Part shown: one piece after another, positions 10,770 to 21,870 of the stretch
Numbering within the stretch: position 1 is the first letter of the stretch
Layout: each line of letters starts with the position of its first letter
NCBI GenBank assembly: GCA_033675265.1
Contig: JAUJYZ010001376.1
Location: forward strand, 604,001-668,000
DNA length: 64,000 bases
From: Actinostola sp. cb2023
Taxonomy: Eukaryota > Cnidaria > Anthozoa > Actiniaria > Actinostolidae
Reading direction: 5' to 3'
Position numbers and translations under genes: made by a program
Notes under the pieces: model-generated
What the model saw: only the letters and a program-made list of their open reading frames with translations
Told to the model about the DNA's origin: nothing
Databases searched by the model: none

Positions 10770-11749
10770 GTGAGTTTATGCAACATGTGTCATGTAGGGT
10801 CCCTTTTTCTTTCTTCCGAAATCTATTTTTAGACTGTAGTACTTTACTCTCTGTGTGGCGTTGCATTTCATCGGTCGTTGCTCTGCTAGGATATTTATGG
10901 AGAAGCCATATCTCCTAAAACTAATTCCATTATCAATATTTTGAGATATTTAACACGCATTGAGATGATAATTGACCTGGCTGGTTCTATCGCTCCAGAC
11001 TCTAAATGTAACGCAACACGTTATTTGTGCAGTCACGCGATGTTGAACCTACAAAATCACGCTGATAATAACGATATAAATCTTCTATTTTGGATTTCTA
11101 GGACTTTATTGGGCTTTTGTTGTTTCATGTTAGGTGTTAAATAATCACTTAGCGTTGTGGGGGTATAACAGGTTTTTAAAGTGCTTAACTCGCGGCCCAA
11201 GTCATAAATATTTAGTACTCTAAAGTTATCAATTCAGCGCTCGTGATTTCCTTTGTATTGAGATTCGTGTGCGAACAGTTGCGTGTCGAGTTACAGTCTA
11301 CGGTTGTGACGATATATCGACGGTTATTTTGAGATACTAACACCATAGGAGATTCCGAGCTACAATACAAGTATCTAGAACATCAGTTCTCTAAAGGAAT
11401 GTGTTATTTGCTTTGATCTCTCAAGGCTTTGAATGTAGAAAGTTTGGAGACATCTTGAACGAAGCTACAGTTGGCTCGTTGAAGCTAATTACACTACTTG
11501 GACCAGCCTGTCAGTTATGAGAAGAGATGCAAGGAGGTCTACATGTAGATTATAATCCCAAGCGACGAACAAGCTATCATAGACAAAGAGAAATTAATAT
11601 ATATACAGCTCATTGACTCGTACGACGTACTGTTCGAGCTCTGCACAAAGCTGCCATCTTTCTCTCCATTGAATTTTGCCGTATTTTGTCGGCGAATGCG
11701 GGTTTATTATTGTATTATACTGGAGTATTGAGGAAGCTGTTGATGTAGT

Positions 11750-12361
11750 ATGTGTGTGGCATTGCATTGGGGCCTTTTTCCTTTGTTGGCATTTATTTTA
11801 TTCACCGCCACACTCGTTCTTCTGTCATCTCTAGCGCTAATTGTATACATTGTATTGAGAGAGGAAGAGGAGAGACCACGGGGACTTGTATCGAGCTCCT
11901 TGGAGACGGGATTTTGGACTTCTCCATTAACGTGGGCCAAGAATATGCTTTGTAGGCCTCCCATATATACTGCTATTAGAAGACAAATTAGTAATGCAGC
12001 GAATGTTATTCGGTGGAAAAATGCTTCGGAAGCAGCGTTCGACCACGAGCAAATACTCCACGACAGTCGATGGCAGGCGTTTTGGAGGGAAAGGGTTCTC
12101 CCTGCAAGCAATGAATTTCTTCGCTCAGATATACCTTTAGACGCTTTTCCTGTGGTTAGGCAAACTCAGCTTGGTATGGTTATCGCGTATTCGTTAGACT
12201 ACGTCAAGGATATCTTCGGACGAAAAGAAATCGACAAAACTGCTGTATCGAACCCGAAGGAACGGTACGTCTTGATCCTTCGTTCTCAGAAAACTGACTC
12301 GACGGATGAGATTGAACCTGCTTTTAAAGAAGTTGTAACAGATATGCTTCAGTTTAAACAG
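11750..12361 (+). CDS. Candidate alternative first exon encoding an N-terminal membrane anchor
   Basis: 204 codons from ATG 11750 to donor cag/gtaaga at 12362, phase 0. An in-frame TGA sits at 11741, nine bases upstream, so it cannot be an internal phase-0 exon and behaves as a first exon. Residues about 8-36 form one hydrophobic stretch (LFPLLAFILFTATLVLLSSL and on to IVYIVL) followed by REEEERPR, a signal-anchor layout. The rest is a soluble domain I do not recognise. Spliced to exon 17 it would give a membrane-anchored product starting at the SH3 part of the plakin domain. Dystonin-a2 also has an N-terminal transmembrane segment, from memory. Expression is unproven; a short independent gene is the alternative. 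Confidence 0.65.
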
Positions 12362-13291
12362 GTAAGATTGTAGAATTTGCAAAGTGAAATTCAATTTGTG
12401 GCTAACACGTGGAATCAAATTTCTCACGTCTAATATACTTAATAAGTATTTGAAATTGAATTGATTTCTTGGCGCGAAGTTCACTCCGAACCACGTACAA
12501 TAAACATACACTCGACATTTGCCAAACCACTCGATACATTCCCAGTATAGTTTTAGCTGCTGCTTGTCTGTCTTTCAATAATCAAGTCTAGGACTTAGAA
12601 CATTGACTTTAGTGCCGTACTTTGAGTTTGTAAACAGAAGTTCGTTCTGCTCTGTTGACTCCAGACATGGCCGACAAGTGTTTTACAACACAACCCGTTC
12701 TTTCTTTGACAGGCAATATATAAAATCTACAGGTGAAAGCAAATTTACTCTGTGTTTTGTTCATTGGACTCGATGGTTTCGGCAAATACAACTGAATTGT
12801 TCTCTCGTGTTTAGTTAGCGTTCTTGTTACTAAGTAAAGCGACGAGAAAAATTAACATTTTCATCAATTTTCAAACTCGATCGATTGTTCGAACTTAATC
12901 GATTTCTGATTTATCGTTTGCTAGTTAAGTCTTACTTAATTGTCTTTAGATGGTATTACTGTGTCCTTTTACCTTGATATGCAAACTAAAATACATTAAA
13001 ATGTATTTTATTATATGTATATGCGAGTATCATGTTTCTGCGACCTGGTTTGCATTATCATACCAATTTCTCATGACATTTTAAGCTTAAGCTTATTAGT
13101 GTGTATAAAAATATATTTTATTCAATTTTTCGTTTCCCCCATTTTACTACACGTCCATGTATAATATGCATGTATCCTTATCTACTGTACCATGTATGCT
13201 AATTAGAGCATAAACTAACTAGCTTCAAATACAGTTATTATACAGCACAATATCATGGTTTGGTATTCGTTTTTACAAACATCGTACATGC

Positions 13292-13553
13292 TTTCAATAG
13301 AGAAAAATAATACAAAAGATATACATATAAATATAACATTAAATAATTGTTTTTATTTTTAACCACAAAGCTGCAGGTAGCTTCATATTTATTAATGTGT
13401 TCATCCCTTTAATATTCTAATGGTTTTCAATAGAGAAAAATAATACAAAAAATATACATATGAATATAACATTAAATAATTGTTTTTATTTTTATCCATA
13501 AAGCTGCAGGTAGCTTCATATTTATTAATGTGTTCATCCCTTATACTAATGGT
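13292..13553. repeat. Direct tandem duplication, unit ~133 bp
   Basis: tttcaatagagaaaaataat... repeats at 13292 and 13425 with few differences; both contain agctgcaggtagcttcat. Confidence 0.9.
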
Positions 13554-13800
13554 TTTCTTAGTTTATTACTAAATATTGTTGTTCACAAAGTGGTATTTTC
13601 CACAGTCTTAATTAATCCCCAGAGACCAAAACACAATGCTTAGCATTTTGGCAAAGTGATTAATATATTATTGTGGAATTATTATTTGCAATGCTTATTT
13701 TCTGGGGATGTGACATTATAACTTCCATTGTAGCATTATAGTTATTGTGAAACTGTTGTTTGATGTCTAATTCTAGAGTTCAAATAACTTTATAGTTTGA

Positions 13801-14022
13801 AATACAGCCATATGTAGAAATTCTGATCCATTTGACTAAAATACATATATATCAAAAACCTACTTAAAATTATGGGATGGCTACACTGATATTTTTTTCT
13901 AGTTGTCTGCCAGCAAGGCTTTATGAAAAAAATATCAGTGTATCCATCCCATGGTTTTAAGTAGGTCTTTGATATATGTGTATTGTAGTCAAAAGGATCA
14001 GAATTTCTGCATATTGCTGTAT
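13801..14022. repeat. Fold-back element, ~95-bp arms
   Basis: aatacagccatatgtagaaa...aaatat pairs with atatcagtgtatcc...gctgtat; near-complete hairpin, likely MITE. Confidence 0.85.
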
Positions 14023-14880
14023 GTGTTTGTACTGGAAGTGGTGGTATTATGTGGCCACATTACCAGTCAGTGTAATCTCTCTTTGTAACACTATGTGCTG
14101 TTGTCTCTAGACCTCACATGGTGTCAGTGGGCCTCAGGTTATTGGCTCAGTAGTGCACAAAACTAACTGCATTTTAATGATTGTCTTGGAAGAACAAATT
14201 CTGTTTGTTCATTTGCCTTTTTGAAGTTGCATAGCATTTAATGTGCACAAGGGCTCTGAATTGTGAATGATATTCCATGCTCTATCAACCAAGTGTATGT
14301 AGAGACTTCAACTCATTGACCTATTAATTGTTTCTTCTTGCTTTCTTGAATTGTCAGTGTAATTAAACCATTATGACAGACGGCTTTCCTTTAGAAGTCT
14401 AATTATAGTATATCTTGTGTTGGCCTGCCTATTCCCATTCAATGCCATTTGTTTTTAATTAATTTGATTTGGTTAATGAAGTGATAGATAATTAGATTCA
14501 TCTTTGGAGCCTATAGTTTCAACACGCCGATCACCCAAGAGTAACATTTATGTTCTTTTGCAATACCTTATATGGTTAACCCCAAGTTCACATTAATGAT
14601 TGATTATAACACCCACAATGTTGTTTTCTCATTATTCTTTTTTTCTCATTTTTATTATCTTTTGACTGGTATTTTACCAGATTAACACATTTCTCCAGTG
14701 GGATTTTTATCGTAATTTCTTCATAATGAACTAAAAAAACTTCTAATATTTCATGTTGTTTGTACGTCATGATTTTGCTTCAATCTTTTAATGCTGTTAC
14801 TTATCCCTCTCCCCCATAGTATTTCAAGTGCTTACCTACCTTACTCCCCAAGGTCTTATAAAGTTACTTTATGTGTCTAC

Positions 14881-15046
14881 TTTCTCCATTTATTTATTTT
14901 TCTCATTCACTTTTTTTTTACCTTTCACTTCCTTTCACTTCTTTTTTAATTCATTTTGTTCTCTTTCTCCATTTATTTATTTTTCTCATTCACTTTTTTT
15001 TTACCTTTCACTTCCTTTCACTTCTTTTTTAAATCATTTTGTTCTC
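14881..15046. repeat. 83-bp tandem duplication of a polypyrimidine tract before exon 17
   Basis: tttctccatttatttatttt...ctcttt occurs twice back to back and ends within 10 bp of the exon 17 acceptor, doubling its pyrimidine tract. Confidence 0.88.
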
Positions 15047-15055
15047 TTTTTCAAG

Positions 15056-15202
15056 GAAATGAAGCAAGAATTGATAGACTACAAAGATACCATCAGTTCA
15101 CTTCAGCTGCTAAGTAAGCAAGTGTCCCCATTACCTAAAAGGAAAACAAAACTCAAAGGAAAATCTCCTGTGAAGTCAGTTTGTAGCTACAAAAATATGC
15201 AG
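15056..15202 (+). CDS. Exon 17: plakin domain, linker into SH3 fold
   Basis: 49 codons, phase 0/0. EMKQELIDYKDTISSLQLL corresponds to vertebrate EEKEELLQYKSTIANLM; after a Lys-rich stretch (LPKRKTKLKGK) comes VKSVCSYKNMQ, the first strand of the plakin SH3 (vertebrate IKAICDYRQIE). Confidence 0.93.
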
Positions 15203-15275
15203 GTAGGAGTGTCTTTATAAACTAACACATATTGTCTGATGATCTTGTGTTCATTGGTTCTTTGTTACTCTATAG

Positions 15276-15338
15276 AATGTCACTGAAAAAGGAGAGGAAT
15301 GTATACTGTTAGACAACTCTGAACATCACGCATGGAAG
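15276..15338 (+). CDS. Exon 18: plakin SH3 strands
   Basis: 21 codons, phase 0/0. NVTEKGEECILLDNSEHHAW matches vertebrate xTIYKDDECVLANNSHRAKW; the Gly/Asp-Glu-Cys turn and the conserved Trp are present. Intron upstream is only 73 bp. Confidence 0.94.
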
Positions 15339-15471
15339 GTTTGTTGCTTCTGTTCCATCGTCACTTCCTTCTTTTGCTTCCTTTCATTCCCTTCTTTTGT
15401 CCCACCCATCCATCTTTTCATACTTTCAGTTCTGTATCTAACTGTACTATGCTTTGAACCTCCTCCTTTAG

Positions 15472-15563
15472 GTAAACACAAGTACAGGCCAAAAGAATGA
15501 GATCCCTTCTGTGTGTTTTGTAATTCCTGCTCCTGATTTGGAAGCATCTGATTTCTCAACAAG
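15472..15563 (+). CDS. Exon 19: end of plakin SH3
   Basis: 92 nt, phase 0 in, two bases over. VNTSTGQKNEIPSVCFVIPA followed by PDLEASDFSTR; the vertebrate counterpart is VPSVCFTVPPPN. The Pro-peptide-binding face of plakin SH3 folds is normally occluded, so this is structural rather than a ligand-binding SH3 (family knowledge). Confidence 0.95.
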
Positions 15564-15807
15564 GTATGAATCAATCATGTAGTTTTCCTGGATGAGACTG
15601 ATGTTCATTAATAGAATCATTGAATCAGTACTGTTTCAACCACGTGAATTTATTTAAAATACCGAGCTTTCGGACAATGTGTCCATCTTCAGGGCTGGTG
15701 AAAATGATTACATCCTGCGCGAGCTATTGATATTTATAAAATATTAATTAATAGAATCTTACATCATCTGAATTACAAGTGTTTGCACAGCGTACATTTA
15801 TATTCTC

Positions 15808-15882
15808 ATCCTCGGGAACCCAGGGGTATATTCTATCGCTTGTTACTCGAGTGACAGAATATACCCCTGGGTTCCCGAGGAT
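15808..15882. repeat. 27-bp perfect inverted repeat
   Basis: atcctcgggaacccaggggt...attct and its exact complement separated by ~21 bp. Intron 19. Confidence 0.9.
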
Positions 15883-16053
15883 GTTATAATCTGAAATCCT
15901 TAATTAAATGGGAAGTGGTGCGACATTTGACATGACAGTGAAGCATGACAAAGTGTGACAGTTTGTGTGATACTCACATTTTCATTGGTTCAGTTGTGAA
16001 TCTTTGTGTACTGTAACTACGTTCCACGATAATGAATTGTGTTGTTGTTTTAG

Positions 16054-16180
16054 GCTTGAGATTCAGTACAAACATTTACTTACTCTCTGGAGATCACGAC
16101 ATTGGAACCTCAAACAAGCTTTGAGCAGAGAAGAAGTGTTTACTAATGTGAAGGTGATCAAGACTACTGTACCACAACAG
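16054..16180 (+). CDS. Exon 20: plakin-domain spectrin repeat
   Basis: 127 nt (1 + 126). Reads LEIQYKHLLTLWRSRHWNLK after a shared Arg, as vertebrate [20 protein letters not shown]. Donor acag/gtatgt. Confidence 0.95.
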
Positions 16181-16256
16181 GTATGTAGAGTCACTGGTGG
16201 CGATTAAAGCCATGATTATCTTGATGATCAAGTTGGTGGTGATGATGACAATAATG

Positions 16257-16400
16257 ATGGTAGTGGTGGTTGAAGCATTGATAACGTTCATGAAATTGCT
16301 GGGTGGTGGAGATGAGAATGATGATGGTAGTGGTGGTTGAAGCATTGATAACGTTCATGAAATTGCTGGGTGGTGGAGATGAGAATGATGATTATGATTG
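16257..16400. repeat. ~64-bp direct duplication in GTG-rich intron
   Basis: ggtggttgaagcattgataa...gagatgagaatg present twice (16257 and 16321), followed by GTG/GATGGTGGT tract to about 16615. Confidence 0.85.
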
Positions 16401-16680
16401 AAGCAATGACAACATTGATTGTTAAAAGTTCATGATGATGTCTGATTGTGATCATTGGTGGTGATTCTGTGACTAAATGAAGTTGATTGATGTTGGTAGT
16501 GGTGGTGGTGGTGTTGATGATGGTGGTGATTGTGTTGTTGATTGATGTGGTGGTGTTGTGTTGATGATGGTGGTGATTGTGTTGTTGAATGATGTGGTGA
16601 GGTGTTGTTGTTGTTGTACAGGGACGGTATTTTCATAATCGTTTAGTACATATTTTAATCAAATGGTTTCACGTTTGCAG

Positions 16681-16878
16681 GCCAAGCTTCCCCAACTTGC
16701 CCTGGCTGGTAGCAAAGACGTCCAGTCACTTCTAAAAGAGATGCAGGATGGTGACCAGGAAGTTATTGGTCTTACTGAACAATTAGTCAGTGAACAGCCA
16801 GTAATGAGTTTTGAAGAAACCGTAGATGGCACTCTGGTTCAGTCATACGAAACAGAAAAAGTCCAGCTTATAGATCAG
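16681..16878 (+). CDS. Exon 21: plakin-domain spectrin repeat
   Basis: 66 codons, phase 0/0, acceptor cgtttgcag. Contains AKLPQLALAGSKDVQSLLKE and LTEQLVSEQPVMSF. A GTACATGT-type minisatellite begins at the donor itself. Confidence 0.88.
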
Positions 16879-17345
16879 GTACATGTAGGTACATGTTGGG
16901 TTGGTACATGTAGGTTCATGTTGGTAACATGTCGGTACATGTAGATTCATGGTTGTACATGTAGGTACATCAGGTACATCAGGTACATGTAGGTACATGA
17001 TGGTACATGTTGGTTGGTACATGTAGGTTCATATTGGTGCATGTTGGTACATGTAGGTCCATGTAGGTGCATGTTGGTACATGTGGGTACATGTTGGTTC
17101 ATGTACATGTAGGTACATGTTGGTACATGTAGATTCATGGTTGTACATGTTGGTACATGTAGGTTCATGTAGGTAACTGTTGGTACATGCAGATTCATGG
17201 TTGTACATGTTGGTACATGTAGATTCATGGTTGTACATGTAGGTACATGTTGGTGCATGTTGGTACATGTAGGTACATGTTGGTACATGTAGATTCATGT
17301 AGGTTCATGTAGGTACATGTTGGTGCATGTTGGTTCATGTTGGTT
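16879..17345. repeat. GTACATGT-based minisatellite starting at the exon 21 donor
   Basis: Units of ggtacatgtaggtacatgtt type with gattcatggt variants; gtacatgtac is palindromic. The first unit is the splice donor itself. Confidence 0.92.
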
Positions 17346-17771
17346 CAAGATTCTCATGACTTTTGCAACATCTATTTCATAAAGTAAACCAACATTTCTG
17401 TGCTTGGAACATTTCAAAGATTTTTAAATGCCTCGCGGCCCCTGTACTTTGAATATTGTGAAATATTGTGATATTGAACGAATCTTCTCTCGTTCGCTTG
17501 GTGTCATGTTCCACTGACCAAGAATGTCCTTTCGTACATGTATGTACATGTACTGCAATGGGCGTTGTATACTACAGATGCAGTATGCATTCAGACGAAG
17601 TTGGGCAAATATTTCAGTGCATCTTTTAATGCGTCTCTAAGGGTGTGTCTTGTATAAGGACGGACATAAGACGTATTATTAATAATTATTAGCTTTATTA
17701 TTATTATTATTATTATTATTAGCTTTAGTGCGTGTTGAACGACCAATGTTAATGCATGTTTTCATTCACAG

Positions 17772-17897
17772 CAAAGTGCACAAAGCACTCTAAGCGATTT
17801 GTTAAATTGGCTACAGAGAGTACAAAACCACATTAATGAAAAGTCTACAGAGACTCTAAACCTATCAAGTATTGACACAGAATTACACGATATTAAG
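17772..17897 (+). CDS. Exon 22: plakin-domain spectrin repeat, helix A/B
   Basis: 42 codons, phase 0/0. QSAQSTLSDLLNWLQRVQNH is a spectrin helix A with its Trp; ends SSIDTELHDIK. Confidence 0.88.
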
Positions 17898-18111
17898 GTT
17901 AGTAGAATGATACATTTGCCCTTGATAGTTTTATCATAATTATTATTATATAAATTAAGAATATCATCAAAGTGCCCCTCCGCTATCATCATTATCATTA
18001 TCATCATCATCATTCATTATCATCATCATCATTCATTATCATCATCATCATCATTATCATCATTTCAAAATTTGTCATCGTTATGAGCATCAGCACATTC
18101 ATCATATCAAA

Positions 18112-18868
18112 ATCATCACCATGTCATCAAAATCATCACCATATCATCAAAATCATCACCATGTCATCAAGATCATCACCATGTCATCAAAATCATCACC
18201 ATGTCATCAAGATCATCACCATGTCATCAAAATCATCATCGTGTCATCAAGATCATCACCATGTCATCAAGATCATCACCATGTCGTCAAAATCATCACC
18301 ATGTCATCAAAATCATCACCATGTCATCAAAATCATCACCATGTCATCAAAATCATCACCATGTCATCAAGATCATCACCATGTCATCAAAATCATCATC
18401 GTGTCATCAAGATCATCACCATGTCATCAAAATCATCACCATGTCATCAAAGTCATCACCATGTCATCAATATCATCACCATGTCATCAAAATCATCACC
18501 ATGTCATCAAGATCATCACCATGTCATCAAAATCATCACCATGTCATCAAAATCATCACCATGTCATCAAGACATCACCATGTCATCAAATTCATCACCA
18601 TGTCATCAAAATCATCACCATGTCATCAAGATCATCACCATGTCATCAAATTCATCACCATGTCATCAAAATCATCACCATGTCATCAAGATCATCACCA
18701 TGTCATCAAAATCATCACCATGTCATCAAAATCATCACCATGTCATCAAGATCATCACCATGTCATCAAATTCATCATCGTGTCATCAAAATCATCACCA
18801 TGTCATCAAGATCATCACCATGTCATCAAATTCATCATCGTGTCATCAAAATCATCTTCTATCATCAT
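18112..18868. repeat. 20-bp minisatellite, about 38 copies
   Basis: Unit atcatcaccatgtcatcaaa with a/g/t variation at one site and occasional atcgtg. Lies in intron 22, preceded by an ATC microsatellite (17985-18065). Long His/Ser-rich open frames here are artefacts. Confidence 0.96.
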
Positions 18869-18955
18869 CTGTTCAGTCGTCATCAGTATCATGATCTTCG
18901 TCACCTCAACACAAGCGTTACTCTAAAAACCTTTTTTCGCTAATTGTTTTTGTAG

Positions 18956-19113
18956 AATATTCAACAAGAGAAGCAGAAAACCAGACGCCCGCAATTGGAG
19001 GCGGTTATACAACTATCCAGCAGAAAAGTAGATCCCCCTTTACAAAGAAAAATAGACGAAGCTGCTAAGAAATGGAAAAATGTCAACAGATCTGCAGAAG
19101 AATGGGAAAAAAT
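18956..19113 (+). CDS. Exon 23: spectrin repeat, helix B/C
   Basis: 158 nt, phase 0 in, two bases over (Met completed in exon 24). RKIDEAAKKWKNVNRSAEEW is a helix C. Downstream of the long 20-bp intronic minisatellite. Confidence 0.88.
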
Positions 19114-19467
19114 GTAAGTTGTTCATATAACGTTCTTGGGAAGTTTTGGTTGCTAGTGATTTGATTTATAAATAGAGGGGAAATTTTTAACTATTTGCAA
19201 AACAAATCTTCACCGACATCATTATCATCACTGTCATCATCATCATTATCATCACTGTCATTATCATCGTTACAAACCACTATATACTACAACCACAACG
19301 TCCAAACTAATACCAGTATCATCACCACCAGTACCATCATCATCATCATTATCATCATCATCATTTTCATCATCATCATTATCATTGTCATCAATAACAA
19401 CCGCAACTATACAGAAGGTTATTCTTTTCCTAAAAGTATTTCATCGAGTTTCATTCACCTCTGATAG

Positions 19468-19606
19468 GCTTGAATTCATCCAACAAGTAGCATCGTTTGT
19501 AAAAGACTTAGATGACTGGTTACATCGAATAGAAATTATTCTTATTCAACAACCTGGCTTAACGGCCGATGTGAAAGAACTTCAGCAGCAACTGAATCAA
19601 CTTGAG
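19468..19606 (+). CDS. Exon 24: spectrin repeat, helix A
   Basis: 139 nt (1 + 138). LEFIQQVASFVKDLDDWLHR then IEIILIQQPGLTADVKELQQ; DDWLHRIE is like vertebrate LDDWIQQVE. Donor tgag/gtacac. Confidence 0.9.
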
Positions 19607-19828
19607 GTACACCATTTCCCTGACACTCATTGTGTCTTCCTTCCCTTTACATCCTTTCATTCTCCTTCACTTCGCTTTCCTTTTTTTCGTTCTCTTTTCT
19701 TTTCCTTCCTTTTTCTGCAATTTATTTTTCTTTAATTTCCTTTGTTTTTCTTTTCCATTCCACTTCATTAAATTATTTTTTATTATCTGATATGCATGCA
19801 ACAACATTCTCACCAGGGCATAGACATC

Positions 19829-19943
19829 CAATTTCAATTGCCATTGTTCTGGACTGACTAACCTCGTGTTCATGTGGAAACACAAAAGCATTTTCACCTG
19901 AATGAGAGGCTAGTCAGTCCAGAACAATGGCAATTAAAATTTG
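19829..19943. repeat. Hairpin, ~32-bp arms
   Basis: caattgccattgttctggac(tgacta) and its complement 50 bp apart; intron 24. Confidence 0.85.
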
Positions 19944-20071
19944 ACGCCATTATTGCATTCGGTCTATGGTATTATTAGATGAACTGACCTTCCAAGATGC
20001 ATTAAATTAAGAGCCAGTGTTGCATGTCAGTAGAAGTTCTTAGCTCAATTTCAACTACATCTGCATTTTAG

Positions 20072-20389
20072 GACATCTACGACAGAGAGATGAGACCGCG
20101 ACATCTAAAAGTTGAAGACGTTTGCCTCGCTCTTCCCAAACTAAGCGAACGCGATCGAGCAAAGACGGAGGACCTTCTAGAGAGATGGAGCGCTGTTAAC
20201 ATTCAAATAGAGAATAGAATGTCTAAATATACAAAATCACTAGAAAAACTTCACATCGTTCACACTGCACTGAACATAGAACAAACATGGCTGACAGAAG
20301 CGGAGCAATTAGTAAAGGATTTGGAAACACCAGTGGAGCAACCTGAGGTAGAAGTGGAAAGGATGGAAACAAGGATGGAAGAACTGACG
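20072..20389 (+). CDS. Exon 25: full spectrin repeat
   Basis: 106 codons, phase 0/0. LSERDRAKTEDLLERWSAVN then IQIENRMSKYTKSLEKL; resembles vertebrate [20 protein letters not shown], the repeat near the end of the plakin domain. Confidence 0.93.
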
Positions 20390-20464
20390 GTAAACTGACA
20401 AGTGAATGGAAGGGAAATAGGATGGGAAATATTAACTCCATGAATATTTTGTTGTTGTTCACAG

Positions 20465-20548
20465 AACCTTTACTCCGAGTTGTGTTCGCATGAAATACCC
20501 ATCCAGAACTTGACACCACGAGCCAGCGATTATGTATCAGAGTCAGCG
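20465..20548 (+). CDS. Exon 26: short connector exon
   Basis: 28 codons, phase 0/0, acceptor tgttcacag, donor agcg/gtaagt. NLYSELCSHEIPIQNLTPRA; skipping it would keep frame. Confidence 0.82.
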
Positions 20549-20631
20549 GTAAGTATTCAAAGAAAGATACTTATTTCAAATAAACAAAATGTTTGTTTTA
20601 TATTTTCTAAAACGAATGACTTTGTCATCAG

Positions 20632-20997
20632 GATTACGAAGTTTTCCTTGACAAGTACCGACGAAGCCTGCACCATCTCCCTGAATCCCGCGACCCAGAA
20701 AATCCCGCATTCACGACAACCCAACGAAGCCGCGACGAAATTCAGGCGACAGCTTCCGAAGCCCGAGATCGCTACGAAAGGTTACGAATTGAGATTCAAG
20801 GAGTTATGGAAACGGTTGTGGTAATATTGAAAAGACATGGTATTGAACACAAGGAGGTCGAGAAGGCGTGTGTAGAGTGGTGTTCGTCGATTCAGAAACT
20901 GCTAGACTGGGTTAATGACATGGAGAAAACTGTAGCCGAGCATACAGGAACTCCAGCTGATGTGAAGCAAATCGAGGATCAACTCGAAGAACAAAAG
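20632..20997 (+). CDS. Exon 27: last plakin-domain segment and following spectrin repeat
   Basis: 122 codons, phase 0/0. SRDEIQATASEARDRYERLR fits the vertebrate IIQEFMDLRTRYTALV region that closes the plakin domain; then VEWCSSIQKLLDWVNDMEKT starts a new repeat. Followed by a 3.1-kb intron. Confidence 0.9.
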
Positions 20998-21306
20998 GTT
21001 GGTGTTCTCTTTGGGACTTGTGTGTATTTCTTATGAATTAAGAACAGCTCAGAACGCTGTTCTCCGATAAGTCGCGTCTTAGACTAAAAGTGCTGTTTAT
21101 ACGAAGAGGTTCGCGTCTTATCTAAGTCGCGTCTCAGATAAGCCGCGTCTTATTTTCGCTCGTATAAATGGCCCTATTGTCCCGAAACACTAAAATATAT
21201 TTATTGGGTGACCTGATAATCCATGTGGGAAGAAGTTGAGAGGGAACTGAAATGCTGGGATTTACTGGTTCCAAGGTGAGGGTGTCTGAAACTCAGGGAA
21301 TTAGTT

Positions 21307-21870
21307 GTGTACTGAGGAAGGGAGGGAGGGTCGACCAGACATTTACCGAATGGTTTTCACCAGCGACCCTTGTGTACTGAGGAAGGGAGGGAGGGGCGAC
21401 CAGACATTTACCGAATGGTTTTCACCAGCGACCCTTGTGTACTGAGGAAGGGAGGGACGGGCGACCAGACTTTTACCGAATGGTTTTCACCAGCGACCCT
21501 TGTGTACTGAGGAAGGGAGGGACGGGCGACCAGACATTTACCGAATGGTTTTCACCAGCGACCCTTGTGTACTGAGGAAGGGAGGGACGGGCGACCAGAC
21601 ATTTACCGAATGGTTTTCACCAGCGACCCTTGTGTACTGAGGAAGGGAGGGACGGGCGACCAGACATTTACCGAATGGTTTTCACCAGCGACCCTTGTGT
21701 ACTGAGGAAGGGAGGGAGGGGCGACCAGACATTTACCGAATGGTTTTCACCAGCGACCCTTGTGTACTGAGGAAGGGAGGGACGGGCGACCAGACATTTA
21801 CCGAATGGTTTTCACCAGCGACCCTTGTGTACTGAGGAAGGGAGGGAGGGGCGACCAGACATTTACCGAA
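21307..21870. repeat. 65-bp minisatellite, about 8.7 copies
   Basis: Starts at 21307, 21372, 21437 and every 65 bp to 21827. Unit gtgtactgaggaagggaggg...agcgaccctt; only an a/t and a g/c site vary, so recently homogenised. Confidence 0.96.

Larger units (their letters stand above)
10770..15055. other. Intron 16 (4.3 kb) containing a candidate alternative promoter
   Basis: About 11160-11749 is the likely 5' flank or leader of the alternative exon at 11750; I saw no clear TATA box. The rest is AT-rich with a direct duplication (13292-13553), a fold-back (13801-14022) and a pyrimidine-tract duplication (14881-15046). Confidence 0.6.

Noticed and set aside
17972..18943. Open frames of 241-323 codons rich in His, Ser and Ile
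   Set aside because: 20-bp minisatellite in intron 22, open in all frames.
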